DNA of 64,000 bases from Paenibacillus zeisoli (GCF_003994465.1 NZ_RZNX01000001.1:558001-622000), one strand, 5' to 3'; counted from the stretch's first letter, positions 45,453 through 53,984 are shown. Made by a program: numbers and translations. The notes: generated by a model not told the origin, from the sequence alone.

Positions 45453-46162
45453 GCTCTTCTCCTTTCAGCGCAGCGAAAGGCTTTTCGTGTAAGGGCTCTA
45501 TCCCAATCGGTCAGCTGTTCAACCAATTCTTTGAGAGCTTTTTTATAGGAGCGGGTTACCCTCTTAAATCCAATGGTTTGCGCGTGCTCACTTTCCAATC
45601 GTACGACTATATTAGTTTCATCCCAAGGCATCTCTATGAAATCCTCCTCCCACAAAATGGGCAGGCTGCTGACAAAGCTGCGAATATAAGGTTCACTTAA
45701 ATGGCTGTCCACACTTTGAACATATACTCTTCTAACTTTAATCCCTTGAAGATTAGGATACTGTCCGAGCAGCCTTGTAAATTGCTCCTTACTCTTTTCA
45801 AGTGCATATCTTTCAAAGCTGGTCACCCACACAATGGCATTCGCTTCGCTCCAAATATCCTGTCCACAAAAACCTGGATTCTCCAGGTCATACAAAATGT
45901 AGTCGTACGATAACTCAGACTCTCCACTTCTATCCAGGTCATTATATAAATCAAGTGCATTCGCGTAACCCGAAGCAATGTCAATACCGCAAAATTCTGT
46001 CAGGGGCATATCTTCTTCATGGACTCCAATTGAGTATTTATACTTACTCTGTTCCGTAGCATCGACTAGCAGAACCCGATGTCCGTTCACCGTAAGGATC
46101 TTACTTAGATACAACAGCAATTCCCGCTTATCACTAACTCCAGCAAAAATCCAATGCTTCAC
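45449..46162 (-). CDS. ParA/MinD-like protein lacking a P-loop
   Basis: The 237-residue protein starts with a strand and loop at the place of Walker A (WIFAGVSDKRELLLYLSKIL), with no G-K-T/S. A second strand YDYILYDLENPGFCG takes the place of Walker B, and IVWVTSFERYALEKSKEQF follows. The fold resembles MinD/CpaE, but ATP binding is unlikely. It begins at GTG 46162 with ATGGAGG upstream, follows the CpaB-like gene and overlaps the next gene. It is one of three such domains encoded in a row. Confidence 0.65.
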   Translation of the reverse strand: MKHWIFAGVSDKRELLLYLSKILTVNGHRVLLVDATEQSKYKYSIGVHEEDMPLTEFCGIDIASGYANALDLYNDLDRSGESELSYDYILYDLENPGFCGQDIWSEANAIVWVTSFERYALEKSKEQFTRLLGQYPNLQGIKVRRVYVQSVDSHLSEPYIRSFVSSLPILWEEDFIEMPWDETNIVVRLESEHAQTIGFKRVTRSYKKALKELVEQLTDWDRALTRKAFRCAERRRA

Positions 46163-46176
46163 TTTTATCCCTCCAT

Positions 46177-47097
46177 CTAAGGTTTAGTATTTGAATCTCT
46201 GCTCGCATCTTCACCGGATTGGCGGCTCTTTCCAGGCTGCTCTGCAGCTTGTAGATACTCCACCTGTTTACCTTCAAATTCTGAAGTGGTCTGTGGTGTT
46301 AAGGCGCTTAGATCCTGCTCAAGCAGTGCCCTTGAAGTATGGCTGAGCCCCTGTTCCGCACGCTTTAGAATATTGGGATCTTTTGCAATTAACTTTAACA
46401 CCTGATCATTGGCCGGGTAGGTGGGAATAGCAGACAGCTGAAGTTCAGGTTCAACATAGGTAAGTGCATAGATGGAAGCTTTATGTAAGTAGGCGTCAAC
46501 CACCGCGCTGGACAAAGAGAGAATCTCTGGCTCAGTTAAGGTTAAAGTTAATGTGGAAGACTTTAAATCCTTCACTTTCTTTTTCGATAAAATGATGTAA
46601 TCTTGACCTGTAGGAAACTGAATTCTCACATCAATAACATCTTTCGACTTGAGAACCGCAGGTATCTTTACGAAGCTGATCTCGCGATTACGCAAATCAT
46701 TAGTCGCTGCTTCAGCCTCATAGAGCAGTGAGTCTGTGACCAAAGTGCTCGGCTTTAGCGTAATCTTGGTGATCTTCCCTTCTATATTCTCCCTAGATGA
46801 GACAACATCGCTTGGAACAAGATCTGATGGAAATTCTTTTTGCTCAAGATCAGATAAGCTCAGTTTCTCACCTGCCTCAATTTGGCGGGCTGCCACCCAT
46901 CCTTGGATAATTTGCGCTGACTTCACCTCCTTAAGCCGCTTAATTTCAGATTCATATCTTTGTTCAACGGCTTTCTCTGTTTGTGTAATATGGTTCTGGT
47001 TCATGATGAGATAGGCGATGAACATGATAATCACTATTCCTGCACCCGACACAGCGGAATACATCAAATGTTTGGTTTTCTGTCTTAATCTCAACAT
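46177..47097 (-). CDS. SAF-domain CpaB/RcpC-like protein
   Basis: The 306-residue protein has one N-terminal membrane helix (about 13-35), a coiled region (KAVEQRYESEIKRLKEVK, about 42-60) and a SAF domain starting at VAARQIEAGEKLSLSDLEQ. A beta-rich part follows, and the tail is Ser/Gln-rich. CpaB proteins sit at the outer face and guide the pilus. Here no secretin exists, as expected in a Gram-positive cell. TAATG overlap with the kinase stop and a perfect AGGAGG six bases away set the start. Confidence 0.85.
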   Translation of the reverse strand: MLRLRQKTKHLMYSAVSGAGIVIIMFIAYLIMNQNHITQTEKAVEQRYESEIKRLKEVKSAQIIQGWVAARQIEAGEKLSLSDLEQKEFPSDLVPSDVVSSRENIEGKITKITLKPSTLVTDSLLYEAEAATNDLRNREISFVKIPAVLKSKDVIDVRIQFPTGQDYIILSKKKVKDLKSSTLTLTLTEPEILSLSSAVVDAYLHKASIYALTYVEPELQLSAIPTYPANDQVLKLIAKDPNILKRAEQGLSHTSRALLEQDLSALTPQTTSEFEGKQVEYLQAAEQPGKSRQSGEDASRDSNTKP

Positions 47098-48611
47098 TAA
47101 ATTCCTCCTCTCCACATTCTCTTGAATCCTAACTTAAAAAATCGCGTTGTTTTTTCTTTGCCGATGATGGTTCTACATACATTCTCCATCACTGAGACCG
47201 ATTCATCAGAAGGATGAAACGGATCCGTTTCATGCGGAAATGGAAGCAATCTGGAAGTCCCGAGCTTCTTTCGTAAATGCTGAACCACCGGCATGGGTGC
47301 CGACGGGATTGCGTAGATCCATTTACTTTTTGAATAGGAAGCCGACATCCGGCAGAAGGATAGAATATCCTGAAACCTCCATTCAGCGCCAGAACCGATC
47401 ACAAGCGAGAGGTCCGCCCGAAGAAACTCTTCAAAAGTCTCCTTGCTTCGATCACTCCCCAAATCCAAAATAACCAAGCCATCCTCACCGGAAATTAAGT
47501 CCAACATTTCCATCCTGGTTGGTCTCCGGTAATAGTGAACCCCCTCAATCGTAAAAGTTCTCTCTGCGGATGCGGCTCCGCTTCCCTTGGACTTGTAGGC
47601 TGCTGCTTGCAATCTGGAGAAGGCATTCGATTTGTCCATAAGTTCAAGAAGTGTGACATTTTTAAAATGTTTAGATAAAGAATAGGCAAGCATGATGGCT
47701 GTATGCGTAGTTCCAACTCCGCTCGATACGCCAATCACTGCAATTACTTTTGTTCTGGAGGTCTCCGACTTCTCGTTCTGTATCCTATTGATAAAGGTAT
47801 GTTTGATCTCTAGTTGAAGAGCCTTTCTGACTTCACGTACGGAGGCATAACGGTTCTCCGGTTCATATTGCAGCAGCTTCTGAATGACCTTCATTAGCGC
47901 GTTCGTAGTATTCTGTTCAGCATCTATTCTAAGTAACTGTAAAGCCTCGGGCCTCCACTCACTCAGCTGACCACCTGTAACCAGATACAAAAGCAAAGCA
48001 CCGAGTGAGTAAAGATCCGTTCTTGCGTCCGTTTGCTTCCCTCCGTACTGTTCAGGGGCTGCAAAACCAACTGTGCCTAGTTTCACCGTGTCCTCTGGCT
48101 GATCTACCTTGAATTGCCGAGCTATACCAAAATCAATAAACCGGATGTTGCCCGCCTGATCAACCATTAAATTCGAAGGTTTTAAATCCCGGTATACTAT
48201 AGGAGGATCATAGTTATGCAGGTATTCGAGTCCTTCGCATATCTGCCCAGCAATATGTAGAACCATCTCTACATTAAGGCGGCTGTTGATTTCCGCAATA
48301 TAGTTCTCCAACGTTACTCCATCAATAAAGTCCATAACCAAATAGGTATAACCCTCATCATTAGGTGGAAAAAAGTCCACAATATGCGGCAATCGAGGAT
48401 GATTGAGTCGTATCAGCAGTCTGGCTTCTTCTTCTAGCTTGGCATTCTGCTCGGATACCGTTAATGTCTCTTTAATTGCCCATTTCTTATCTTGAAGCTT
48501 TAAATCTGAAGCACAATATACATGGCTCATCCCCCCACAAGCTACCCATTTGTCAATCTGATATCTACCTCCAAGGATGGCACCCGGCTCCAGCTTAGAA
48601 GGAAAATGCAA
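47097..48611 (-). CDS. Ser/Thr kinase fused to ParA/MinD-like ATPase
   Basis: The protein of about 504 residues has a Hanks-type kinase (about 16-275): Gly loop CGGMSHVY, AIKETL, catalytic loop VYRDLKPSNLM (Tyr instead of His), FIDFGIAR and AAPEQYG. After it comes a P-loop domain (about 285-490) with GVSSGVGTTHTAIMLAYSLS and a Walker B-like VILDLGSDRS. No membrane segment or PASTA repeats are present, so this is not the usual PrkC type. Translation likely begins at TTG 48611, where AAAGGAG sits eight bases upstream. An earlier in-frame GTG (48638) has none. It is the first gene of the Tad-like cluster. Confidence 0.88.
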   Translation of the reverse strand: MHFPSKLEPGAILGGRYQIDKWVACGGMSHVYCASDLKLQDKKWAIKETLTVSEQNAKLEEEARLLIRLNHPRLPHIVDFFPPNDEGYTYLVMDFIDGVTLENYIAEINSRLNVEMVLHIAGQICEGLEYLHNYDPPIVYRDLKPSNLMVDQAGNIRFIDFGIARQFKVDQPEDTVKLGTVGFAAPEQYGGKQTDARTDLYSLGALLLYLVTGGQLSEWRPEALQLLRIDAEQNTTNALMKVIQKLLQYEPENRYASVREVRKALQLEIKHTFINRIQNEKSETSRTKVIAVIGVSSGVGTTHTAIMLAYSLSKHFKNVTLLELMDKSNAFSRLQAAAYKSKGSGAASAERTFTIEGVHYYRRPTRMEMLDLISGEDGLVILDLGSDRSKETFEEFLRADLSLVIGSGAEWRFQDILSFCRMSASYSKSKWIYAIPSAPMPVVQHLRKKLGTSRLLPFPHETDPFHPSDESVSVMENVCRTIIGKEKTTRFFKLGFKRMWRGGI

Positions 48612-48638
48612 TAGATCTTCTCCTTTCTTGACCAACAC

Positions 48639-48711
48639 AAAAAAGGGAAAGCTCCAAGCACTCCGGCATGTTCGTCATTTAACGAAACCGAAGACTTGGG
48701 ATACTTTCCCT
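48639..48711 (-). terminator. Terminator-like hairpin in the leader of the Tad-like locus
   Basis: On the minus strand AGGGAAAG pairs with CTTTCCCT, CCAAG with CTTGG, CTTCGG with CCGGAG and TTCGT with ACGAA in one long hairpin followed by six T. Only 27 bases separate the T-run from the kinase start codon, so it must lie inside the mRNA leader. It may be an attenuator, or a terminator for the gene upstream that the cluster reads through. Confidence 0.7.
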
Positions 48712-48738
48712 AAGCGGTCTTTGTATAATATTGGAATT

Positions 48739-48767
48739 AGTATAGAGCAGATACCATCTAAAGTAAA
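48739..48767 (-). promoter_or_regulatory. Likely promoter of the Tad-like locus
   Basis: TTTACT and TATACT are spaced by 17 bases, on the minus strand, about 130 bases upstream of the kinase start and just before the leader hairpin. Confidence 0.5.
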
Positions 48768-48798
48768 GTTAAAATTTAATTGAAATTAATTAAGTATA

Positions 48799-49863
48799 TT
48801 AATATTTAACCATATACAATGTTATCTCATCTCGGTTGTGGAACAGCTGTTTTGCCCTCTGGATCTGCAGATTTGCTTCTTCAAACGTGTCCATCACTTC
48901 TCTAATTAGTGCAAGCGGCTTCTTACTCAGCAGCTTTACTGTGACTATGGCAGTCCCTCCAGGTACGAGGCTGTACAGCAAGGCGGTAACCAACTTCGCG
49001 GTCAGCTTAGGACTCCAGCTCATATCACATACCAATAGATCGAATTGGTTCTCCCTAAATTTAACGCTGTCTGCATTCTTGTTCAGATAAGTCAATCTGT
49101 CCGACTCCATTAAGGAAGGATGCATCTTCGCAGGGTCAACAGCCGTGACTCGAAGTCCACGTTCCAAGAGGAATGAAGTCCATCCCCCCGGAGCGGCACC
49201 AATATCAAGTGCCTCTTTAAACGCTGTAAAATCAATTCCGAATACCCGTTCAGCTTCAAGCAGCTTAAACTTGGCTCTGGAGATTTGTCCTTCTTCTTTC
49301 TGGAATCTTACTGCCCCTCCATTCCAATCCGACAAATTATCTTGAGGAGAAGAAATACCTGCATAAAGGGCCTTATCTGTGGCCAGGACTGAGACTATCA
49401 GCTCGGCTTCTTTGACCACGAATTCATGCACAAGCTCTTTCAGCCCTTCTTGAATCTCATCCTTCAAATCCGTAGAGGTACCTTCCCAGGAATCCTGACC
49501 GGCTTTACGCGCTTGTACTGTCACTTGAGCTCCCCGTAGCTCCGGTAAGTGCTGAAGACAGGCAGTTAATTGGAGCATTGCGTTGTCTTTATTCCCTTCA
49601 ACGATACCGATCTGATATTGAACAGGGAATATATGTCTAAGAAAGATAGGCTGCTCCATGCGGAGCCTCTCAATTGCTTCCTGACTAGATACATCTAGCG
49701 TCCCCAGGAAGATTTCACCTGGCAAAAGAACGGTACTTTTTACCGAACCGAACTTTCTCCTTAGTTCTTCTTGTGCATAAGGTGCAAACCCATGATTAGC
49801 CGTGCAAATAAATCGGGATGATATCCCGGTTGGTGTGTTCTCAATTTCATCTTGACTATTCAA
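48799..49863 (-). CDS. RlmM-like SAM-dependent 2'-O-methyltransferase
   Basis: This 354-residue protein has an N-terminal THUMP-like region (about 20-165) and an FtsJ-type Rossmann methyltransferase domain (SRAKFKLLEAERVFG; SAM loop LDIGAAPGGWTSFLLERG; DLLVCDMSWSP; TAIVTVKLLSKKP). The K-D-K-type tetrad fits 2'-O-methylation of RNA, probably 23S rRNA as in RlmM of E. coli. It begins at TTG 49863 with GGAGG upstream. It is the last gene before the Tad-like locus. Confidence 0.88.
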   Translation of the reverse strand: MNSQDEIENTPTGISSRFICTANHGFAPYAQEELRRKFGSVKSTVLLPGEIFLGTLDVSSQEAIERLRMEQPIFLRHIFPVQYQIGIVEGNKDNAMLQLTACLQHLPELRGAQVTVQARKAGQDSWEGTSTDLKDEIQEGLKELVHEFVVKEAELIVSVLATDKALYAGISSPQDNLSDWNGGAVRFQKEEGQISRAKFKLLEAERVFGIDFTAFKEALDIGAAPGGWTSFLLERGLRVTAVDPAKMHPSLMESDRLTYLNKNADSVKFRENQFDLLVCDMSWSPKLTAKLVTALLYSLVPGGTAIVTVKLLSKKPLALIREVMDTFEEANLQIQRAKQLFHNRDEITLYMVKY

Positions 49864-49922
49864 AAGCTCTTAACCTCCAGTAAATTGCATTGCAATGCGT
49901 GTTGTCATGCTGCGCCGACTGC

Positions 49923-50273
49923 TTATTTAGTCTTCTTAGCCGTGTCATAAGCGATCTCATCCAGACGGTCAAAAGGTATCGGTCCGTTATGAAGTATGAC
50001 ATGGTCCGGCTTGCAGGTATAAAGAGTTTCATACATGCTCATTTTCCCATGCAGACTTGAGGTGTGAAGGTATATTTCTCTTGCAAATAGCCCCTCTTTG
50101 GCCATTACTGCCGCCACCTCGCCACCCGTCATTCCATCAGGACCCATATCATAATCAAGTGAAAGGATATCAACCTGAGTTGTACGTAATACCTCAAGAC
50201 ACTCCTGACCGCTTCGTACCAAGGTGAACCCTGCAGGACAACGCCGCATATCATCCATATATAAGTGGATCAC
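49923..50273 (-). CDS. Small receiver-like protein (cyclic-phosphate-processing receiver, cREC type)
   Basis: The 116-residue protein looks like a shortened receiver fold: IHLYMDDMRRCPAGFTLVRS, then ILSLDYDMGPDGMTGGEVA and REIYLHTSS. I recognise this as the small stand-alone receiver-like domain often annotated as cyclic-phosphate processing. The role is unproven. It keeps acidic residues at the usual active site (MDD; LDYD). It begins at GTG 50273 with AAAGGAAG upstream. It lies between the AP endonuclease and RlmM-like genes. Confidence 0.8.
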   Translation of the reverse strand: MIHLYMDDMRRCPAGFTLVRSGQECLEVLRTTQVDILSLDYDMGPDGMTGGEVAAVMAKEGLFAREIYLHTSSLHGKMSMYETLYTCKPDHVILHNGPIPFDRLDEIAYDTAKKTK

Positions 50274-50306
50274 ATTTGTTCTTCCTTTCCCCAGTTGCGT
50301 AATCAG

Positions 50307-51161
50307 CTAAGCTTCAGACCAACGTCTTACCTGCTCCATATCCCACGTATATGTACCGTCTTCCCCAGTTTCACTTTCGAGGATGAAGGCTTTCTCTTTA
50401 ATTTCTTCTGCCGCCAGCAGCTTTTGAAACCCGGCTTCACCAATATATCCTTGGCCAACTCGCTCGTGCCGGTCCTTACGGGAGCCATACGGATACTTAG
50501 AGTCATTTAGATGTACAGCCAGCACATGATCCCAGAAGCCCAGCTCTCTTCCCTTGGCAATAAAGGAGTCATCTTCTGCTCCTCTCCAGACCCCTGCTCC
50601 AAATGCATGACAGGTATCCAGACAAAAGCCGATTTGTTCGGGTGTTTCACACAATTTGCGAATCTGGACCATTTCCTCTATCGTCATTCCCATGTCCCCA
50701 TGGTCGCCAGCCTGATTCTCAATGAGCAGCTTCGCGTTACCCTGCCAGCCCTTAAGAATCTCATTAATACATTGTATAACATTTTTGTATCCTTGTAAGG
50801 GGTTTCCTGCCCTATAAATTCCAAAATGCACAACGATTCCCAGCGAACCGCACGCCTCTGCGATTTCCAGATCATTCCGCAACGAAGCTACAATTTTGTG
50901 ATAAGCAGCAGACTCAGACTCGGAATCAACAGCCAGATTGCTCGGGTAAGGAGTATGGGCTACAGAAATTATTCCTCTTTCATTACACCATAGCTTACAT
51001 TTCTCCGCATCTCCTGGATCAAAATGCTTAATTGTAAGACTGCGCGGATTCTTGGGGAAATATTGAAATGCTCCGGCGCCCATGGTAGAAGCAGTCTGCG
51101 CAGCGTGAAAGTATCCTCGGCGAATACTGAGGTGCCCGCCAACCTTAACTCTACTTGTCAT
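50307..51161 (-). CDS. nfo: Deoxyribonuclease IV (AP endonuclease)
   Basis: The 284-residue TIM barrel cuts DNA at abasic sites. Metal-binding motifs are visible in VAHTPYPSNLA, IVVHFGIY, LLIENQAGDHGDMG, FCLDTCHAFGAG and AVHLNDSKYPYGSRKDRHERVGQG (read as AVHLNDSK and RHERVGQG). ATG 51161 overlaps the end of the glycosylase gene by eleven bases and has no strong ribosome site, which fits translational coupling. Its partner removes damaged bases, so the pair would make an excision-repair unit. Confidence 0.94.
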   Translation of the reverse strand: MTSRVKVGGHLSIRRGYFHAAQTASTMGAGAFQYFPKNPRSLTIKHFDPGDAEKCKLWCNERGIISVAHTPYPSNLAVDSESESAAYHKIVASLRNDLEIAEACGSLGIVVHFGIYRAGNPLQGYKNVIQCINEILKGWQGNAKLLIENQAGDHGDMGMTIEEMVQIRKLCETPEQIGFCLDTCHAFGAGVWRGAEDDSFIAKGRELGFWDHVLAVHLNDSKYPYGSRKDRHERVGQGYIGEAGFQKLLAAEEIKEKAFILESETGEDGTYTWDMEQVRRWSEA

Positions 51162-51966
51162 GCTGACATTTTGGACAGTAGAACACTTTTCTACCGCCGA
51201 TCTCACTCTTCTCGATCACTCCATCACAGCGAATACAACCTTCACCTTCCCGATCATAGACCCGGCAAAGATCATTAAATCCTCCGGTAAGCTTATCTTC
51301 TTGTGTTAAAGGAAGTTCCATGTAACCGCCATGCTCTATAGCGTGATGAAAAACAGTCCTTGCTGCTTCATAAATTCGGGCGAGATCCTCCTCAGACAAG
51401 TTCTGGATTTTGGCTGATGGTCTAAGCTGGGCCTCAAAGGCAATCTCATCCGCATAACAATTCCCAATTCCGGCAATAACGTGCTGGTTAACCAGGGTGC
51501 TTTTGAGAGCACCACGCCGTTTGCTGAACAATTGAATAAATTTATCCTGATTCATCTTCCTGTCCATTAATTCCGGTCCTAGATCCGACAAGAATTCATC
51601 TGTCTCTTTGGCGCTATAAAGATGCAAATAACCAAGCCGGAGGCCAATGAAATACAAGGTTTGTTCTCCAAAACTAAGCTCTACTTGCGTACTTCGATTA
51701 GGCCTATCTTCTTCAGTTCCTAAGTATAGCAATCCACCCAGCATTAAATGCAGCAGCAGACGGCGGCCGCTATCTAGATGGAAAAGCAAATGCTTGCCGC
51801 GACGCTCTATGAAGATTATCCGGCGTCCGGTAACCTCCTGGATAAAGACTTCGGGTTCTTTGTTGATTGACTTCTCCCTGTTAATTACGACCTTTGTGAT
51901 TGGTCGGTCAAGGATGAGTTGAGATAATTGTATTCGGTAATTGTCCATCTCCGGAAGTTCCGGCAT
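51151..51966 (-). CDS. Fpg/Nei family DNA glycosylase
   Basis: The 271-residue protein begins MPELPEMDNYRI, giving the catalytic Pro2 and Glu3 of the family. The body has RRGKHLLFHLDSG, LVNQHVIAGIGNCYADEI and a C-terminal zinc finger with CIRCDGVIEKSEIGGRK and FYCPKCQHD. It removes oxidised or otherwise damaged bases and nicks the strand. The EMDNYR region differs from classical MutM (EVET), so a Nei-like or related specificity is possible. It overlaps the downstream AP endonuclease gene. Confidence 0.9.
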   Translation of the reverse strand: MPELPEMDNYRIQLSQLILDRPITKVVINREKSINKEPEVFIQEVTGRRIIFIERRGKHLLFHLDSGRRLLLHLMLGGLLYLGTEEDRPNRSTQVELSFGEQTLYFIGLRLGYLHLYSAKETDEFLSDLGPELMDRKMNQDKFIQLFSKRRGALKSTLVNQHVIAGIGNCYADEIAFEAQLRPSAKIQNLSEEDLARIYEAARTVFHHAIEHGGYMELPLTQEDKLTGGFNDLCRVYDREGEGCIRCDGVIEKSEIGGRKVFYCPKCQHDK

Positions 51967-51994
51967 TGTGCATCTTCCCTTCGTTATTCGACTC

Positions 51995-52786
51995 TCATCT
52001 TGTAATCAGCTGTCTGAGTTCATGGAGATCTGAGCAGATCATGTCAGGCTTCACACCTGTACTTGACAGGAATGTATCCAAATTGTCCGGTGTGGTAACT
52101 CCGGTTAATGTCAGAATCGACCCGCACCCTGCCTTTACTCCTGCTGTAATATCAGTGAGCATATTATCTCCGATAACCGCTACATCTTCCGGCCGTAATC
52201 CGAGACGATCTATAGCAAATTTCATCAATATGCCCGAAGGCTTGCCGATCACAATAGGGTCAGCACCGGTTGCAGCCTTGATTGCTGCGGATAGAGTCCC
52301 TGCACCGGGAAGCAGACCATCCTGAGAAGGTAACAGCAGATCCGGATTCGTTAAAATATACTTGGCGCCGCCGAGAATCCAGCGGGCAGCCTCGGTCAAT
52401 TTTTCATATGTAAATGAGCGGTCAATGCCTTGGACCACATAATCGGGATACTCATTGGTAAGCTGTAATCCCGCTTGTTCCAGAGCGATTCTAAGACCCT
52501 GTTCACCAACTGCAGCCACTCGGCTTCCTGGTGCGGTCTCAGCAATATATTGAGCGGCCGCTACAGCTGAGGTACACACCTGATCGGCGACCGCCGGAAT
52601 TCCCATTCCGCTTAAATGCGCGGCTACATCTTCGGGTGTCCTCGATGAATTATTAGTGACAAACAGCAGTGGGATGCCTCTATCGTTAAACTCCCGGATT
52701 AGCTCGTCAGCCCCTGGAATCATCTGTGTTCCATGATAAAGTGTACCATCCAAATCGATCAAAAAAGCTTTCCAGGCTTCATTCAA
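51995..52786 (-). CDS. HAD-IIA phosphatase (NagD/AraL-like)
   Basis: The 263-residue protein has HAD motifs FLIDLDGTLYHGTQ (I), LFVTNNSSRTPEDVAAHL (II), VIGKPSGILMKFAI (III) and VAVIGDNMLTDITAGVKAGC (IV), with a C2 cap. Such enzymes hydrolyse small sugar or nucleotide phosphates. It likely starts at TTG 52786 with GGGAGAG upstream. It follows no obvious pathway partner here. Confidence 0.88.
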   Translation of the reverse strand: MNEAWKAFLIDLDGTLYHGTQMIPGADELIREFNDRGIPLLFVTNNSSRTPEDVAAHLSGMGIPAVADQVCTSAVAAAQYIAETAPGSRVAAVGEQGLRIALEQAGLQLTNEYPDYVVQGIDRSFTYEKLTEAARWILGGAKYILTNPDLLLPSQDGLLPGAGTLSAAIKAATGADPIVIGKPSGILMKFAIDRLGLRPEDVAVIGDNMLTDITAGVKAGCGSILTLTGVTTPDNLDTFLSSTGVKPDMICSDLHELRQLITR

Positions 52787-53007
52787 GTGGGTTCTCTCCC
52801 TTAGTTCTTTCCCATTTCTAATCCCATTGTAAAAGAAAGAGGCGGTGCGGGCAAATTCATTAATTTCCCGCTTTCCGCTGGAGACCTAACCTATTTGCGT
52901 CGAACTCTATCGAAGGTTGAGACTATTTACATTGGGACAACGAAAAACTTTGCAGCCCGATGTCATTTCCTGCGCTTTCCCGGAAAATAATTCACGGTAT
53001 TTCCTGC

Positions 53008-53940
53008 CTAAAGCTGTTCATCCCGGGCTACAACTACAAGTTCATGTTCTTTGGCGAGCCTTGTATTAGGGAATATCACACGAGCTTCATCTAGCAGCAG
53101 CCCAAGCTGTTCATCGTCCTTGTAACGGGAACTGAAGTGAGTGAGCACCAGTTCTTTGGCGTGTGCGGCAGAAGCTGTCTGGGCAGCCTGAACAGCTGTA
53201 CTATGGTGATAGTTATATGCAGTCTCAGCAAGTTCATGTAAAAAAGTAGCCTCGTGGACAAGCAGATCAGCGTCCTTTGCAAGCTGAATTGCCGCCGAGC
53301 AGGGTCTAGTATCCCCAAGGATGGTTATAATTCTGCCTTTTTTGGGTACCCCCAGCACATCCTTGGCGTGGACCGTTCCCGATCCTGTCTCGATACTCTC
53401 CCCTCTCTTGAGCTTTCCATAAAGTGGCCCAGGCTTAACCCCTAGCTTTGTAAGAGCCTCAAAGTCGAGGCGGCCAGGTTTATCCAGCTCCGTAACCCGA
53501 TAACCGTAGCTATCGATGCGATGTTCTAGCAGAGCAGACTCCACGCGGAAAGTTTCATCTTCGAATATCAGGCCCCCGCTATGCTCCTTCACAATGAGCT
53601 CATAATTAATATGTGACTCACTGATTCCCAGTGACATTCTTACATATTGTTCAAGCCCTTTAGGTCCATACAGTACAAGCGGGGTGTCTCCCCCCTGATA
53701 AGAACGGCTTGATAGGAGACCCGGAAGACCAAACAAATGATCACCATGCAGATGAGTAATGAATATTTTCTCCAGCTTACTCAGCTTTAGAGGTGACCGG
53801 AGTACCTGATGCTGAGTCCCCTCCCCGCAATCGAATAGCCAAAATGACCTTCTCTCTTCGAGCATACGCAAGGCCAGGGAAGTGACATTACGCTGCAGCG
53901 AAGGGACACCTGCATTGGTTCCCATGAAGTAAAGTTCCAT
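53008..53940 (-). CDS. rnz: Ribonuclease Z
   Basis: The 310-residue metallo-beta-lactamase enzyme cuts the 3' trailer of tRNA precursors. It has the metal site FITHLHGDHLFGLPGLL, an arm region GLSSR-like LLSSRSYQGGDTPLVLYGP, ILGDTRPCS, EATFLHE and LVLTHFSSRYK. The length matches Bacillus RNase Z. AGGGAAGAAGG precedes the ATG. It is followed by a 220-base gap in which I see nothing clear. Confidence 0.95.
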   Translation of the reverse strand: MELYFMGTNAGVPSLQRNVTSLALRMLEERRSFWLFDCGEGTQHQVLRSPLKLSKLEKIFITHLHGDHLFGLPGLLSSRSYQGGDTPLVLYGPKGLEQYVRMSLGISESHINYELIVKEHSGGLIFEDETFRVESALLEHRIDSYGYRVTELDKPGRLDFEALTKLGVKPGPLYGKLKRGESIETGSGTVHAKDVLGVPKKGRIITILGDTRPCSAAIQLAKDADLLVHEATFLHELAETAYNYHHSTAVQAAQTASAAHAKELVLTHFSSRYKDDEQLGLLLDEARVIFPNTRLAKEHELVVVARDEQL

Positions 53941-53984
53941 CTTCTCAACCTTCTTCCCTATACTTGGTTAATTGCTAATGTAGC

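Noticed and set aside
48639-48711. c-di-GMP riboswitch in the leader of the Tad-like locus
   Set aside because: Considered because such switches often control pili, but the conserved GEMM-I and GEMM-II blocks are absent.
52787-53007. Small gene or RNA in the 221-base gap before the HAD-IIA gene
   Set aside because: No open frame with a ribosome site and no strong stem was found.
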